Positions 22,901-34,763 of a DNA stretch of 64,000 nucleotides are shown here, one piece after another. A program made the position numbers and the translations under genes. Origin of the DNA: Rugalucina vietnamica (taxonomy: Eukaryota; Mollusca; Bivalvia; Lucinida; Lucinidae). The stretch's first letter is position 1. Every line of letters starts with the position of its first letter. The DNA is taken from contig OZ024884.1 of assembly GCA_964017185.1 (NCBI GenBank), positions 255,501 to 319,500 of the forward strand, read 5' to 3'. The notes beneath the pieces were generated by a model that did no database searches, was not told the DNA's origin, and saw only the letters and a list, made by a program, of their open reading frames with translations.

Positions 22901-24787
22901 TTGTAATAATAATATTTCCTCATTTGAGATTTCATTTATATTTGTTTGGACCTTTTCTTCTAAATGTTTAATATCTTTTTCTAATTTTACTTCTTTTTCT
23001 TCACTTACTTTCTTTTTATATGAGCTATATTTAATCGTTTCGCCACGTATTACTAAAAGGATTGTCTCTAAAAGCAATTGATCATTTATTGCAAATTTCC
23101 TTTTTTTATCATTTTCAATTTTATCGCTATTTGTTTCAAAGTTGTTATTATCATATGTGTCATTATTACTTGGAGTGTTAACAGTATGTTCATTAAGGCT
23201 ATATCTATCAATATTTTCTTTAATAATGTTGTGTACTTTTTTAACATAGTCTTGATCTTTCAGTAATGAATTATTAAATTTCCAGTAACCATGGCCTTTT
23301 TCGTTATCAAAATTTATTTGCAGCCTTAAAAGAACACCTGAATGATCGGTTCGATAGCCAGGAACTATTTCACATTCGTGAAGAAAGAAAAACATATCTG
23401 AGCTGATCAAAAAATAATCTAAGCGAGCTTGTTTCTTTTCTGGGTTTAATCTTTTCCAAGTAAAACCTCTTTTTTCCTCATTTAAAAATCTCCAGGCATC
23501 CATATAATCCATATCTTTTATAAAGTGTAATACCTCAGATCTAGCATTAGGGTTATTTATATTTTTATAATTTTCTGTATCAATACTTGGGTCAATAACT
23601 AAATTCCAGTCTCCACATATTACTACGTTATCACACTCAAACTCATGTATCTTTTGTTTTAAATTTTTATAAAATTGTGGTTTGTCCTCATTTGGCCCAT
23701 AGATATTAACTAAAATAATTTTTTGTTTTTGTATGGACATTTCCAAAATAAGAAAATTGCCATTAGGATCTCGTACTACTTTAGTTACAGCCTGGTCAAA
23801 ATTATTATTAATCAAAGTCATTACGCCCCTTTTAGTACTTGTCAGACCACTCATATAGATTGAATACCCCCATTCATTTTTAACAAAGTTTTCCATTTTA
23901 TTCTCCAGATGCACATCCTGTAAGCATAAAATATTATATTTTTTCTTCCTCAGATATTGGAAAACATCCCTCCTTTTCTGGGAACAATTTAAACCTCTTG
24001 TATTCTGGCTGTAAATAGTTATGATATCAGCCATTTTCTAGGTTTGCATCTTCTGGTCTATTTATTTGGCAACCCAACCATGAGAGCACTGGTGATCGAC
24101 TATTAAGCAATACAGTATCTATAATGTTGAAAAAAAGTGTAAACATAAACATAACATATAGAAAAGCAATCGTTTCCAGGATTCACAAAGCACGGCGCTT
24201 AGGTTCCACTGACTATGTAATATATTCATTTGAATTAAAAGGCACATAATAAGCATAATTGACTGCAGTTACTATAAACAGATATTTTTCCTTTGGAAAC
24301 TACATTCTTTCCTGATTACCAGTGTGTGTATGCTCAGACAAGAAACAAAAAGTAAAGCTGGAAACCAATCTCACTATATTTATATGCATTGATTTTCTAA
24401 TTATAGACTACTATATTTATCCATAAATATTGGAATTCCAGTGTGTATGTTCAACAAGAAAACCTGTCTATGTTCCAATTTGGATAAACAAGCACAGGGT
24501 TTTAACCTGTAATGACCCAATGGCTAAATCTTCAGATTTAGAAGGTTAAAACAATATAAGACTCTTTTTAGTAAATACCACTGGCCAAAGTGCTATAATT
24601 CAGCTACAACTGACCCATAACTTTGTCAGTATAGTGTTTTGAAATAGCTATTAAAAATATCTTCTGATTTTTCAACAAAACAAACAAGTAATTCTTGTTT
24701 CATATACAATGAGCAATAAAAACACTATATGTATGTAGTTTTTGCGCAGATATTTATAAATGAGGAACTTGTCATTACATGAACTAA
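19875..24787 (-). mobile_element. L1/Tx1-like LINE, minus strand, with target-site duplication
   Basis: The 41-T run at 19875-19915 is the poly(A) tail read on the other strand. CTGAATTTCAATCCTT occurs at 19861-19876 and 24788-24803 and is the target duplication. ORF2 occupies 20168-24034. The 750 bp upstream of it (24035-24787) contains no ORF1 of 60 codons or more, so the copy is 5'-truncated or its ORF1 has decayed. It inserted at the junction of two palindrome-tailed repeats. Confidence 0.92.
20168..24034 (-). pseudogene. L1/Tx1-like ORF2 (endonuclease, RT, zinc finger) with two in-frame stops
   Basis: One frame runs from ATG at 24034 to the stop at 20168, 1289 codons, broken only by TGA at 21326-21328 and TGA at 21155-21157; there is no frameshift. 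Endonuclease motifs: SQNTRG (9-14), CGDWN (140-144), ARLDYFLIS (203-211) and RTDHS with the catalytic Asp-His at 230-231. Reverse transcriptase: SIDFKQAFDS, RQGDPISPY and YADD at 736-739. The C-terminal zf-RVT-like finger is C-x2-C-x8-H-x4-C (1166-1183). The first stop sits where GGL normally occurs, so a single substitution explains it. The product would nick DNA and reverse-transcribe; this copy cannot make a full protein. Confidence 0.93.
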
Positions 24788-24795
24788 CTGAATTT

Positions 24796-25262
24796 CAATC
24801 CTTAAATATTTATATTTTTATTGCAATCGCCCTAGATGAAAGTATCTTTGTTGATGTTCTTCATTTCCCAATTGAAAACATTAAGTCACGTGATCTAGAG
24901 GCCACGCCTATGGGTGGTGCGACGTCAAAACCCATCCAGTGACGTTGTTTGTTTGCTCTTGTTGTCGTGACGTTGGTCGCGTATCGCCACGTTAGGCGCG
25001 AAAATTCGTCGTTTTGGCTGTTCCAAAAGTACGTTAAATCGGATTTAATGTCAAATAACATGAAAATGAACAGTGATATGCGCAATAAAAATCTGATACT
25101 TGATTGATAATATAAAATGTAAATATAAGTACTCGAATTAGCTTTCACTGGATGATGAAAAAAAAAACATTAGCTGTTTTAATGTCTCCGAGAAGCCCTT
25201 CGGGCTTCACAGACATTGAAACAGCCTAATGTTTTTCATCATCCAGCGAAACCTAAAATCTG
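24796..25262 (+). repeat. Palindrome-tailed repeat, copy 2
   Basis: Same order as copy 1: ATTGCAATCGCCCTAGATGA, CACGTGATCT, GACGTCAAAACCCATCCAGT, then a palindrome (about 25138-25262) with loop AGAAGCCCTTCGGGCTTC. It differs by small indels, including a longer A-run in the left arm. Together with copy 1 this suggests a former tandem pair split by the LINE. Confidence 0.85.
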
Positions 25263-25287
25263 AATTTCAATGCTTAATTGTTTTCCA

Positions 25288-25540
25288 TCAAGAAAACACG
25301 TCCATGCAATATACAGAAAAAAATTTGGTTGTAAAAATGAAAATTTTCAACGGAATTTGTTTTGTATATTTTTCTTATTTTTGTTCCAAAACATAGATTG
25401 TGGGTACTCGATAGAACCGCCTGGGCGAGGCGGTTCTAACGTACACCCGCAATCAATGATTTGCGCAAACATATTACAATTAACCAAAATTTTCCAATGA
25501 TTTTTTTTTATTTTTAAAGCTGAAAAAATTCTCTGTAGAA
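25288..25540 (+). mobile_element. MITE family B, right end replaced by family A
   Basis: Left end AAGAAAACACGTCCATGCAA and core GAACCGCCTGGGCGAGGCGG. At CTCTGTA the sequence switches directly into family A (GAAGCTGAACGTGAGG), so the right terminus is missing. Confidence 0.75.
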
Positions 25541-25646
25541 GCTGAACGTGAGGTTAGTTACCTGTAAAACCGGTTTAAGCTCGCAAGCAATTTTATATTA
25601 CTGATCGTTCCAGGGCGATACTTCTGTGGTGGTTCTCCAACTGATT
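25541..25646 (+). repeat. Family A fragment
   Basis: Matches 26640-26745: GTAAAACCGGTTTAAGC, TTACTGATCGTTCCAGG and ATACTTCTGTGGTGGTTCT. Confidence 0.75.
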
Positions 25647-26125
25647 CAATAAAACTTAATCCACATAGAAGATGGTAATTGTTGCTCGACTCAAATAAGC
25701 CAGAGTTCCATAGATTGTGCTGTAACCATTGAGTGAGCATATTTTTGACCAAAGGGCTAAGTCCACGAATGATAAAAAAGTGCCCTGTAAAATATTATGT
25801 TGAAAATCATTGTGATAGTAGCTCATGACATGGGTTCTTAAAAAAAAATCAAAAATTTGAGTGACATGGTTGCTATGGCAACACGATCATATTGTGCAAA
25901 CATCACATTTTCATTGAATAAAGTAGGACGGTTGCATCTTTTTAGACGCTAACCTGCAAACATAGCAGACACGGCATTTGATTGCTTCTTGTATGCTTAT
26001 CATCCTCTAGATTATTTAAATGTTATAAGAAAGCATCCGTTGCCATGGTAACCAGTTATTGTATAATGTAAATAAAGACATGTGCTTTAAGAATTCAGAG
26101 TTATAATTTGACGAGTTTCACTGAA
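25647..26125. other. Unassigned
   Basis: No gene or repeat boundary recognised. Short ORFs only. Confidence 0.4.
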
Positions 26126-26337
26126 AAGGTACAAGTAGGCAAAGATCAGGAAAAGGCGCAATCAGAAAAAGATTCCCACTCCAAAAACCGAGGTGGGAAA
26201 AAACCAAACTAACAATCAGGTACTTATACCATGAAACATATCGTAAGCCGAATGAGCAGCTATTTTCCCAATAGGTGGCCACTCAGTTACCTTAACTTAA
26301 CTAAAAATATGAAAACATACATAAGGCGCAAACAGCA

Positions 26338-26372
<35 letters not shown>

Positions 26373-27310
26373 CACCAAGACATAAAACAAAAAGAACCAC
26401 CACAGAAGTATCGACTTGGAACGATCAGTAACACAAAGTTACTGGCGGGCTTAAACCGGTTTTACATGGCCATAACCTCACCCTCAGCTTCTGCAGTGGT
26501 TCATAACATTTAGTTAGTTATTTGGTCCTCGTGGTGAATCTCTAACTAGTCAATGAATCATCAAGAACAAACAAATTTTTCTTTCAAGGCTGCCACGTTA
26601 TGGTACATGTAACTGTCGCAAGTAGATGTTATGAACCACTGCAGAAGCTGAGGGTGAGGTTAGGATCCTGTAAAACCGGTTTAAGCCCGCCAGTAACTTT
26701 GTGTTACTGATCGTTCCAGCCGATACTTCTGTGGTGGTTCTTTTTGTTTTATGTCTTGGTGTTTAAACTTTTTTTTTGTGCTGTTGGCGCCTTATGTGTG
26801 TTTTCATGTTTTTAGTTGAGTTAAGGTAACTGAGTGGCCACCTATTGGGAAAAAAACTGCTCATTCGGCTTACGATATGTTTCATGGTATAAGTGCCTGA
26901 TTGTTGGTTTGGTTTTTTCCCACCTCGGTTTTTGGAGTAGGAATCTCTTTCTGATTGTGCCGTTTTGTGATCTTTGCCTACTTGTACCTTTAGTTAAGTT
27001 TAGGTAACTGTGTGGCCACAAATTGGGAAAATACTGCTCATTCGGCTTACGATATGTTTTCATGGTTTAAGAGCCTGAAAGTTAATTTAGTTTTTTCCTA
27101 CCTCGGTTTCGGGACAGGGATTATCTTTCTGGTTGCGCCTTGTCCTGATCGTTGCCTACTTGTACCATTTTAAATCAATACAAAACAGCAATATAAAACT
27201 GGTTTATGACCTTTTCAAGATAACTAAAATGTGAACAATGTAATGTATAATTATAGCTATAACAACTCCCGATAGTCTAAGATGAAACATTCTGTGTGAC
27301 ACACCTTGAT
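26126..27310. repeat. Head-to-head pair of family A copies
   Basis: 26126-26560 is family A in minus orientation (with an A-run at 26340-26367) and 26632-27310 is the same family in plus orientation, making an inverted repeat of about 430-bp arms around a 70-bp spacer. The plus copy has an internal duplication of about 185 bp (26806-26995 repeated at 26995-27170). Its 3' part (27160-27310) continues into sequence also found at 28655-28805. Confidence 0.85.
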
Positions 27311-27311
27311 A

Positions 27312-28124
27312 CAATCTTTTAATTCTACATCTAGGTACCTCGATGACCTTTTGAACATTGACAACCCTTATTTTGAAGGTATGGTCAATCAAATTTATCC
27401 ACCTGAACTTCAGTTGAACAAAGCCAATATCTCAGATACCGAAGCCCCCTTTTTAGATCTACATCTTTCTGTTGCAAATGGATTTGTTTCTTCTAAAATT
27501 TATGATAATCATCACTTTGATTTTGATATAGTAAATTTTCCTTTTTTGGATGGTGACGTTCCTCGTCGTGCTTCTTATGGTGTTTACATTTCGCAACTTA
27601 TTAGGTTTGCTAGAGTCTGCAATCATGTTACAGACTTCAACGCTCGAAATAAATGTTTAACGGCAAAACTTCTCCAACAGGGCTATCGGTATTATAAACT
27701 TCGAAAAACCTTTTCTAAATTTTATCGTAGACACTATGAATTGATTTCCAAATATAATGTTGGGTTAAAGACGCTTTTAAGTGAGGGCCTTTCGGAACCT
27801 GATTTTTATGGTGACTTAGTTTACAAATTTAAGAAACTTATAGGAATTAACGATTTTTCTTTTCAGTTCAGAAAAATCATAACACGTTACAGACGTATAG
27901 GTAATAACTTGAATGTTATGCGACAGTCTGCATGCTTAGTTTTTAACCCAATCATGGTTGATAACTATACTGCCTTCTTTAATTGCACGCCGGTGGGTCG
28001 GGCGTCAGACTCTATGATGGCCCGACTTAAAGCTATTCTTTTTAGTTGGTTTGGGCCGGAGCTTCTTGACTGTTGCTTGGCCTACCGGGGTCCAACTGGT
28101 GTTTTTCTTTTGCTCCGGAGTTAG
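27312..28124 (+). pseudogene. Reverse-transcriptase C-terminal fragment linked to family A
   Basis: An open frame of about 270 codons begins inside an RT domain: RYLDDLLNID near the start gives the catalytic YLDD (motif C), followed by APFLDLHLS, VSSKIYD and IVNFPFLDGDVPRR. It lacks the upstream RT motifs and any start. The spacing YLDD ... PFLDL ... vYD resembles Penelope-like RTs more than LINE or gypsy RTs (inference). It is flanked by direct copies of the family A tail (27160-27310 and 28655-28805), as happens in partial tandem Penelope-like insertions. Upstream coding sequence is absent, so the copy is dead. Confidence 0.6.
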
Positions 28125-29107
28125 TAGGTTATTCGGCGCCCAGGGATCTCCATCGTAGGGCAGCTTACTCAATCTGTGAGTCCTTGTTTTTGATTCATCA
28201 GGATGTTTATCATGATTTATTTGTTTGTTCTTGATGATTCATTGACTAGTTAGAGATTCACCACGAGGACCGAAGAACTTACTAAATGTTATGAACCACT
28301 GCAGAAGCTGAGGGTGAGGTTAGGATCCTGTAAAACCGGTTGAAGCCCGCCAGTAACTTTGTGTTACTGATCGTTCCAAGGCGATACTTCTGTGGTGGTT
28401 CTTTTTGTTTTATGTCTTGGTGTTTAAATTTTTTTTGTGCTGTTGGCGCCTTATGTATGTTTTTATATTTTTAATTAAGTTAAGGTAACTGAGTGGCCAC
28501 CAATTGGGAAAATAGCTGCTCATTCGGCTTACGATATATTTTCATGGTTTAAGAGCCTGACAGTTAATTTAGTTTTTTCCCACCTCGGTTTTGGGACAGG
28601 TATTATCTTTCTGATTGCGCCTTGTCCTGTTCGTTGCCTACTTGTACCTTTTTAAATCAAGACAAAACAGCAATATAAAACTGGTTTATGACCTTTTCAA
28701 GATAACTAAAATGTGAACAATGTAATGTATAATTATAGCTATAACAACTCCCGATAGTCTAAGATGAAACATTCTGTGTGGCACACCTTGAAACAATCTT
28801 ATTAATCAACTATAAGAAGCATGACTCAATTGTAGAATAAAATATAATAAATTGATTCTTTGGAAGGAGTAAACATTCAAAGGGAGATAGTATGGACTAT
28901 ACTGCGTAGAGTTTATCAAGGCCATGTTATACTATTTGATTCCAAAATTTATAGAAGGCAAACAACAAACAAGAAAGTTATATGCGATATAACATTTGCA
29001 GATGTCAAATGGCTGTAACAAACACTACACCTTCAAAACGCTCATATATACAGTATTCCAAGCAGTGAACAAACATGGTTTAACATGCATAAATAATATA
29101 ATAACAA

Positions 29108-30682
29108 CCCAGATAGCACGTATACATTGGCCCTCCATTGGCCCATCGGACGCCGCACGAATGGCCCATGGTTGTAAATCTTGAATGGGCCAACGTAGCG
29201 TTTGCTCATCGGCCCATCTTTGGCCCATAACATTGGTTCGACATTGGGCCAATCATGGCTGAGGTTTTGCATTTTTTGTTGGCCTATCACTGTTTGAATG
29301 TGCTCATTACAAGCTATCGGCAATGTACTTCTATTGTATTATGTCCACTCGGTACAGTTTCTTGATCTTCAGCACCATGGTGACAGTTGAGCTTGGTCTC
29401 TTGTCTTTGGAGAAGGCAAACTCTTCATTTTTCGTTTTCTCTGTGCTGGATTACTTTGACGACTGGTCTTCTGAAAACAAACGAATAAATACAGCACCAT
29501 GACAAAAACATAAACTAGCCTCACTTATGCAACATTTTAACGCATGTATTTTAGCCCATAAAGGAATAGCCGTTGAAGAAATACATGTTAAAACTAAAAC
29601 CTCTTTGTTGCAACGAAGTATATAAAACAATGAAGTATGTAATGTGAAATCATCTGCTTTTAATAAGATGGAGAAATGAGCTTTATATTAAAGTAATGCA
29701 AATTAATAAATAAAACTTACCTTTTAAACCTCAGAGTGTCTGTTTCTTAACATGCAAAACTGACTTCTCTAAAAATTCATGCGAAACACCTGTTAATAAT
29801 TTTCACATGCCTGAGAAATTTTCTCGTTGCTATGACAACTGATGTACTCTTGTACTCTGGCTGGAGCAGCGAAGCAAATAATAAACCACAATGTTATGAT
29901 GTTACAGTGAAAAAGATGTTAACTTCAATTTTGCTCCCATTGCTTACTAAATATTTACAAAATAGATATACAGTAAATCTAAATGACCTGGTCAAGGAAG
30001 TAACTGCTAATTAAGATAATGGTTTTAAAATCATTGATGTTGATTTACATATAAATAATAATAATTATTTATGATTTATATATAAATTGAAACTATGAGG
30101 AAACCGGACTGTTTATTAAGTCTCTTTATTGAATAAGATTTAAAGACAATTAATCGATTACGAATTAACACTGGTCAGTATTTAATCATATAAGAATCGG
30201 CCACTGATATGCCAACCATCGGCCAACGGAAAGTGTACACGACAAGTTTTATTTATTTTCTCATGCCACTTTGTACAAGGTCACTACAGTTAACACTTTC
30301 CTTAAATATATGTCAATTCGAACTTAAAATATTATGCATTAATGACATCTAAACTACTAAACTAAAAAAAAAAAAAAAAAAAAAAATTCTATCCCAGCAG
30401 GCACACAACACCAACGAACGTTGTGTGCCTGCTGGGTATAAGTACATCGTTTATTACAATGGCTAACAAATATTAGGTCACTCTTGTTTCTGTGAAAGAA
30501 AATCACTTTCATGATCCGTTGCAGTGACAGATCATATGCCAACATTGGGCCAACGTCGGCAAATATTGCATGTGAATGCACTACTACACCAACATTGGCC
30601 CAATCATGTTCATGCGACCGCAACCAAACGCCAATTACCCAATCAATATGCAATGTTGGCCCAATGATATTTGCTATCTGGG
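29108..30682. mobile_element. 1,575-bp element with CCCAGATAGCA termini
   Basis: Inverted ends CCCAGATAGCA and TGCTATCTGGG. The empty site is preserved at 33518-33530 (ATAACAAGTAACC), giving a 2-bp AA duplication (29106-29107, 30683-30684). Both subterminal regions (about 29125-29285 and 30535-30670) are crowded with TTGGCCCA/TGGGCCAA motifs. The interior is AT-rich with no transposase. The 2-bp duplication would fit ISL2EU-like elements among others; the superfamily is not established. Confidence 0.9.
30361..30438. repeat. A-run and 44-bp perfect palindrome inside the 1.6-kb element
   Basis: A run of about 22 A is followed by CCCAGCAGGCACACAAC, a 10-base loop, and its exact complement (30393-30436). 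It looks like the collapsed ends of another mobile element. Confidence 0.8.
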
Positions 30683-31073
30683 AAGTAACCACAGGACTAT
30701 CAACCAATTTATTTGAATTTTTACACTTTATTAAATGGTCTTATCAATACATGTACACATTATCTATAAGTTTGATTCTGGATGAGAGGATAGACTTAGA
30801 GTCCTCATAAAACGTGTACACAGTTGTATTGTAGGTACGTACTGTAGATTCATTTTGATGCGTACAGAACGCATTGTGAAAAATAATTATCAACATCAGT
30901 GTTACTTGTACAGTGTATCATTTTTTATCTTTATCAGCCAAACATAAATATGTGATGCTGACATGGGATGTACTTAATACAACATGATTAATATCTTAGC
31001 AACAGGGTGTACTAGAATTGATAATACGTTTATTAGTCTAATACAAATGCATGAACATAGCATAGTTTTTACC

Positions 31074-31310
31074 TTAACTCATTTAAGCCTGACGTCCCTT
31101 TTATGGGACATAGGCAAACAGAATAACCCCAGATAAGACGCCGCAGAACGCGGCGTCCCATCTGAGTCTATTCTGTTTGCTTACAGAATTTTCATCGAAA
31201 AATTGAATAAAATTTAAAAATCACTCCTGATGCCCCTAAAAATGAAAGTGGACTCGCCCAAATGATAACGATGGGATAATCCATTCGTCAAATATGGGTT
31301 AAATTATAAC
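31074..31310 (+). mobile_element. MITE family D in duplication copy 1
   Basis: Starts AACTCATTTAAGCCTGACGT and has the GACGCCGCAGAACGCGGCG hairpin. It is present at the same place in copy 2 (33915), so it predates the duplication. Confidence 0.85.
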
Positions 31311-31409
31311 GTACACATCATTAAATTTTCATATTCTCGAATAATAATTATAGAAACTAAAGAAAACAGTAGAAACAACAAAGGGAATACCGAATAAACT
31401 AAAATATAT

Positions 31410-31446
31410 GCATGTAGGATACTTTATATATGCATGTAGGATACTG
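31410..31446 (+). repeat. 22-bp minisatellite, short block
   Basis: About 1.7 units of TATATATGCATGTAGGATAC(TT), continued at 32187 after an intervening family C dimer. Confidence 0.85.
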
Positions 31447-32186
31447 GTGTTGTGCCGTGTGGCGGCCCTAAAAAGTCTCCCCGTACATCATCCATAGTGC
31501 AGATTATATTTTTCTTTTGATTCTTTGAGATCAGTGAAAATATTTGGAGTATTTCAAATATATTGTATGTTAAGAATCACCATCTTAACAGAATTTAGAA
31601 TATTTGGCCTCTTTTGGAATATTAGTCTTTGATTTAGACTATACTTGTGTAAATTCTAGAAATTGCAGCAATCATGAATGTCTGGCTTTCGCTGCCAGTT
31701 TTGTAAAAGGTCACTGATGAAGGTTCATTACCCGAAATTGTACAAAATGGCCCACCTCTCTTTGAATGTTTTTACTGCTTCCAAAGGATCTAACAATTAT
31801 ATTTTATTTGCTATTACTGCAGCTGGTGTTGTGCCGTGTGGCGGCCCTAAAAAGTCTTCCCGTACATCATTCATAGTGCAGATTATATTTTTCTTTTGAT
31901 TCTTTGAGATCAGTGAAAATATTTGGAGTATTTCAAATATATTGTATGTTAAGAATCGCCATCTTAACAGAATTTAGAATATTTGGCCTCTTTTGGAATA
32001 TTAGTCTTTGATTTAGACTATACTTGTGTAAATTCTAGAAATTGCAGCAATCATGAATGTCTGACTTTCGCTGCCAGTTTTGTAAAGGGTAACTGATGAA
32101 GGTTCATTACCCGAAATTGTACAATATGGCCCACCTCTCCTTGAATGTTTTTACTGCTTCCAAAGGATCTAACAATTATATTTTAT
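31447..32186 (+). repeat. Tandem dimer of family C
   Basis: Two units of about 370 bp (31447-31822, 31823-32186), each starting CTGGTGTTGTGCCGTGTGGC and ending with CCAAAGGATCTAACAATTAT. It interrupts the 22-bp minisatellite. Related copies are in gene B intron 2. Confidence 0.85.
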
Positions 32187-32362
32187 TTATATATGCATGT
32201 AGGATACTTTATATATGCATGTAGGATACTTTATATATGCATGTAGGATACTTTATATATGCATGTAGGATACTTTATATATGCATGTAGGATACTTTAT
32301 ATATGCATGTAGGATCCTTTATATATGCATGTATGATACTTTATATATGCATGTAGGATACT
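32187..32362 (+). repeat. 22-bp minisatellite, about 8 units
   Basis: Unit TATATATGCATGTAGGATAC(TT), nearly homogeneous; single-base variants GGATCC and GTATGATAC occur in units 6-8. Confidence 0.95.
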
Positions 32363-32363
32363 T

Positions 32364-32625
32364 GTGGTGGTTCCTTTTGTTTTATGTCTTGGTGTATAAA
32401 ATTTTTTGTGCTGTTGGCGCCTTATGTATGTTTTCATATTTTTAGTTAAGTTAAGGTAACTGAGTGGCCACCTATTGGGAAAATAGCTGCTCATTCGGCT
32501 TACGATATGTTTCATGGTATGAGTACCTGATTGTTAGTTTGGTGTTTTTGCCCCACCTCGGTTTTTGGAGTGGGAATCTTTTTCTGATTGCGCCTTTTCC
32601 TGATCTTTGCCTACTTGTACCTTTT
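32364..32625 (+). repeat. Family A partial copy after minisatellite
   Basis: Begins TGTGGTGGTTCCTTTTG and ends TTGCCTACTTGTACCTTTTT. Confidence 0.85.
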
Positions 32626-33914
32626 TATAGAAACTATATGTTTGTTCTTGATGATTCATTGACTATTTAGAGATTCACCACGAGGACCGAAGAACTAACT
32701 AAATGTTATGAACCACTGCAGAAGCTGAGGGTGAGGTTAGGATCCTGTAAAACCGGTTTAAGCCCGCCAGTAACTTTGTGTTACTGATCGTTCCAAGGCG
32801 ATACTTCTGTGGTGGTTCTTTTTGTTTTATGTCTTGGTGTTTAATTTTTTTTTGTGCTGTTGGCGCCTTATGTATGTTTTCATATTTTTAATTAAGTTAA
32901 GGTAACTGAGTGGCCACCAATTGGGAAAATAGCTGCTCATTCGGCTTACGATATGTTTTCATGGTTTAAGAGCCTGACAGTTAATTTAGTTTTTCCCCAC
33001 CTCGGTTTTGGGACAGGGATTATCTTTCTGATTGCGCCTTGTCCTGTTCGTTGCCTACTTGTACCTTTTTAAATCAAGACAAAACAGCAATATAAAACTG
33101 GTTTATGACCTTTTCAAGATAACTAAAATGTGAACAATGTAATGTATAATTATAGCTTTAACAACTCCCGATAGTCTAAGATGAAACATTCTGTGTGGCA
33201 CACCTTGAAACAATCTTATTAATCAACTATAAGAAGCATGACTCAATTGTAGAATAAAATATAATAAATTGATTCTTTGGAAGGAGTAAACATTCAAAGG
33301 GAGATAGTATGGACTATACTGCGTAGAGTTTATCAAGGTCATGTTATACTATTTGATTCCAAAATCTATAGAAGGCAAACAACAAACAAGAAAGCTATAT
33401 GCGATATAACATTTGCAGATGTCAAATGACTGTAACACTATACCTTCAAAACGCTCATGTATATAGTTCAGTATTCCAAGCAGTGAACAAACATGGTTTA
33501 ACATGCATAAATAATATAATAACAAGTAACCACAAGACTATCAATCAATTTATTTGAATTTTTACACTTTGATAAATGGTCTTATCAATACATGTACACA
33601 TATCTATAAGTTTGATTCTGGATGAGAGGATAGACTTAGAATCCTCACAAAACGTGTACACAGTTGTATTGTAGATACGTACTGTAGATTCATTTTGTTG
33701 CGTACAGTACGCATTGTGAAAAATAATTATCAACGCCAGTGTTACTTGTTCAGTGTATCATTTTTTTTATCTTTATCAGCCAAACATAAACATGTGATGC
33801 TAACATGGGATGTACTTACAACATGATTAATATCTTAGCAACAGGGTGTACTAGAATTGAGAATACGTTTATTAGTCTAATACAAATGCATGAACATAGC
33901 ATAGTTTTTACCTT

Positions 33915-34152
33915 AACTCATTTAAGCCTGGCGTCCCTTTTATGGGACATAGGCAAACAGAATAGCCCCATATGTGACGCCGCAGAACGCGGCGTCCCAT
34001 CTGAGTCTATTCTGTTTGCTTACAGAATTTTCATCGAAAAATTGAATAAAATTTAAAAATCACTCCTGATGCCACTCCTGATGCCCCTAAAACTTAAAGT
34101 GGTCTCGCCCAAATGATAACGATGGGAAAATCCATTCGTCAAATATGGGTTA
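33915..34152 (+). mobile_element. MITE family D in duplication copy 2
   Basis: Same position and orientation as 31074-31310. A short internal repeat CACTCCTGATGCC is doubled here. Confidence 0.85.
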
Positions 34153-34176
34153 AATCATAACGTACAGATCATTAAA

Positions 34177-34713
34177 GGGGGGTCTCATATGCGCCCACGC
34201 ACCAATTTTGTTCTTGATTTGTATGGTGAATGCCTTCATTCTAACAACTATAAAAATGCATTTATTTGTTTTGAAAAACATTTTTAGGTCTCAGGATACC
34301 ACCCTGACTTACTCCACCTTTGTGACCATACTTGCGTTATTCTTTGCCTATATATTATCACTTATTTAACTTTTATTAAACCAATTAAAACTGGTATTCA
34401 AAAAGGACTCCACATGGATGACTTTGATTCCATTTTGGCTTAAAAAGATTAACAGATAGGGTTTTTATGGAAACTTAAACTTGAAATTATCAAAATTTTA
34501 TTAAAAATAATTTCGAGAATGACAAATTGTGTCTCATATTTTGATATGTTCCAGTGCTTGTCAACCTATGATACTGTCCATAAAATTGGCCAGTGGTACC
34601 CTCTTCGTGCTGGTAAAGTTTTATAAATTTTCAAAACCGGTAACACTGTTAAAATGTACATGATATACATGTTGGTCAATTTTTGACAAAAATGGATTTT
34701 AATGTTTTTAGCT

Positions 34714-34763
<50 letters not shown>

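Larger units (their letters stand above)
28219..31446 (+). repeat. Local duplication, copy 1
   Basis: From TTGATGATTCATTGACTAG through family A, a 440-bp tail region (28655-29107), then 30683-31446. It is homologous to 32640-37270 throughout, except that copy 1 carries a 1,575-bp insertion (29108-30682) and copy 2 carries a 2,979-bp insertion (34177-37155). Confidence 0.9.

Noticed and set aside
32187..32362. CRISPR-like regular array
   Set aside because: The 22-bp units are contiguous with no unique spacers; it is a minisatellite in a eukaryotic genome.
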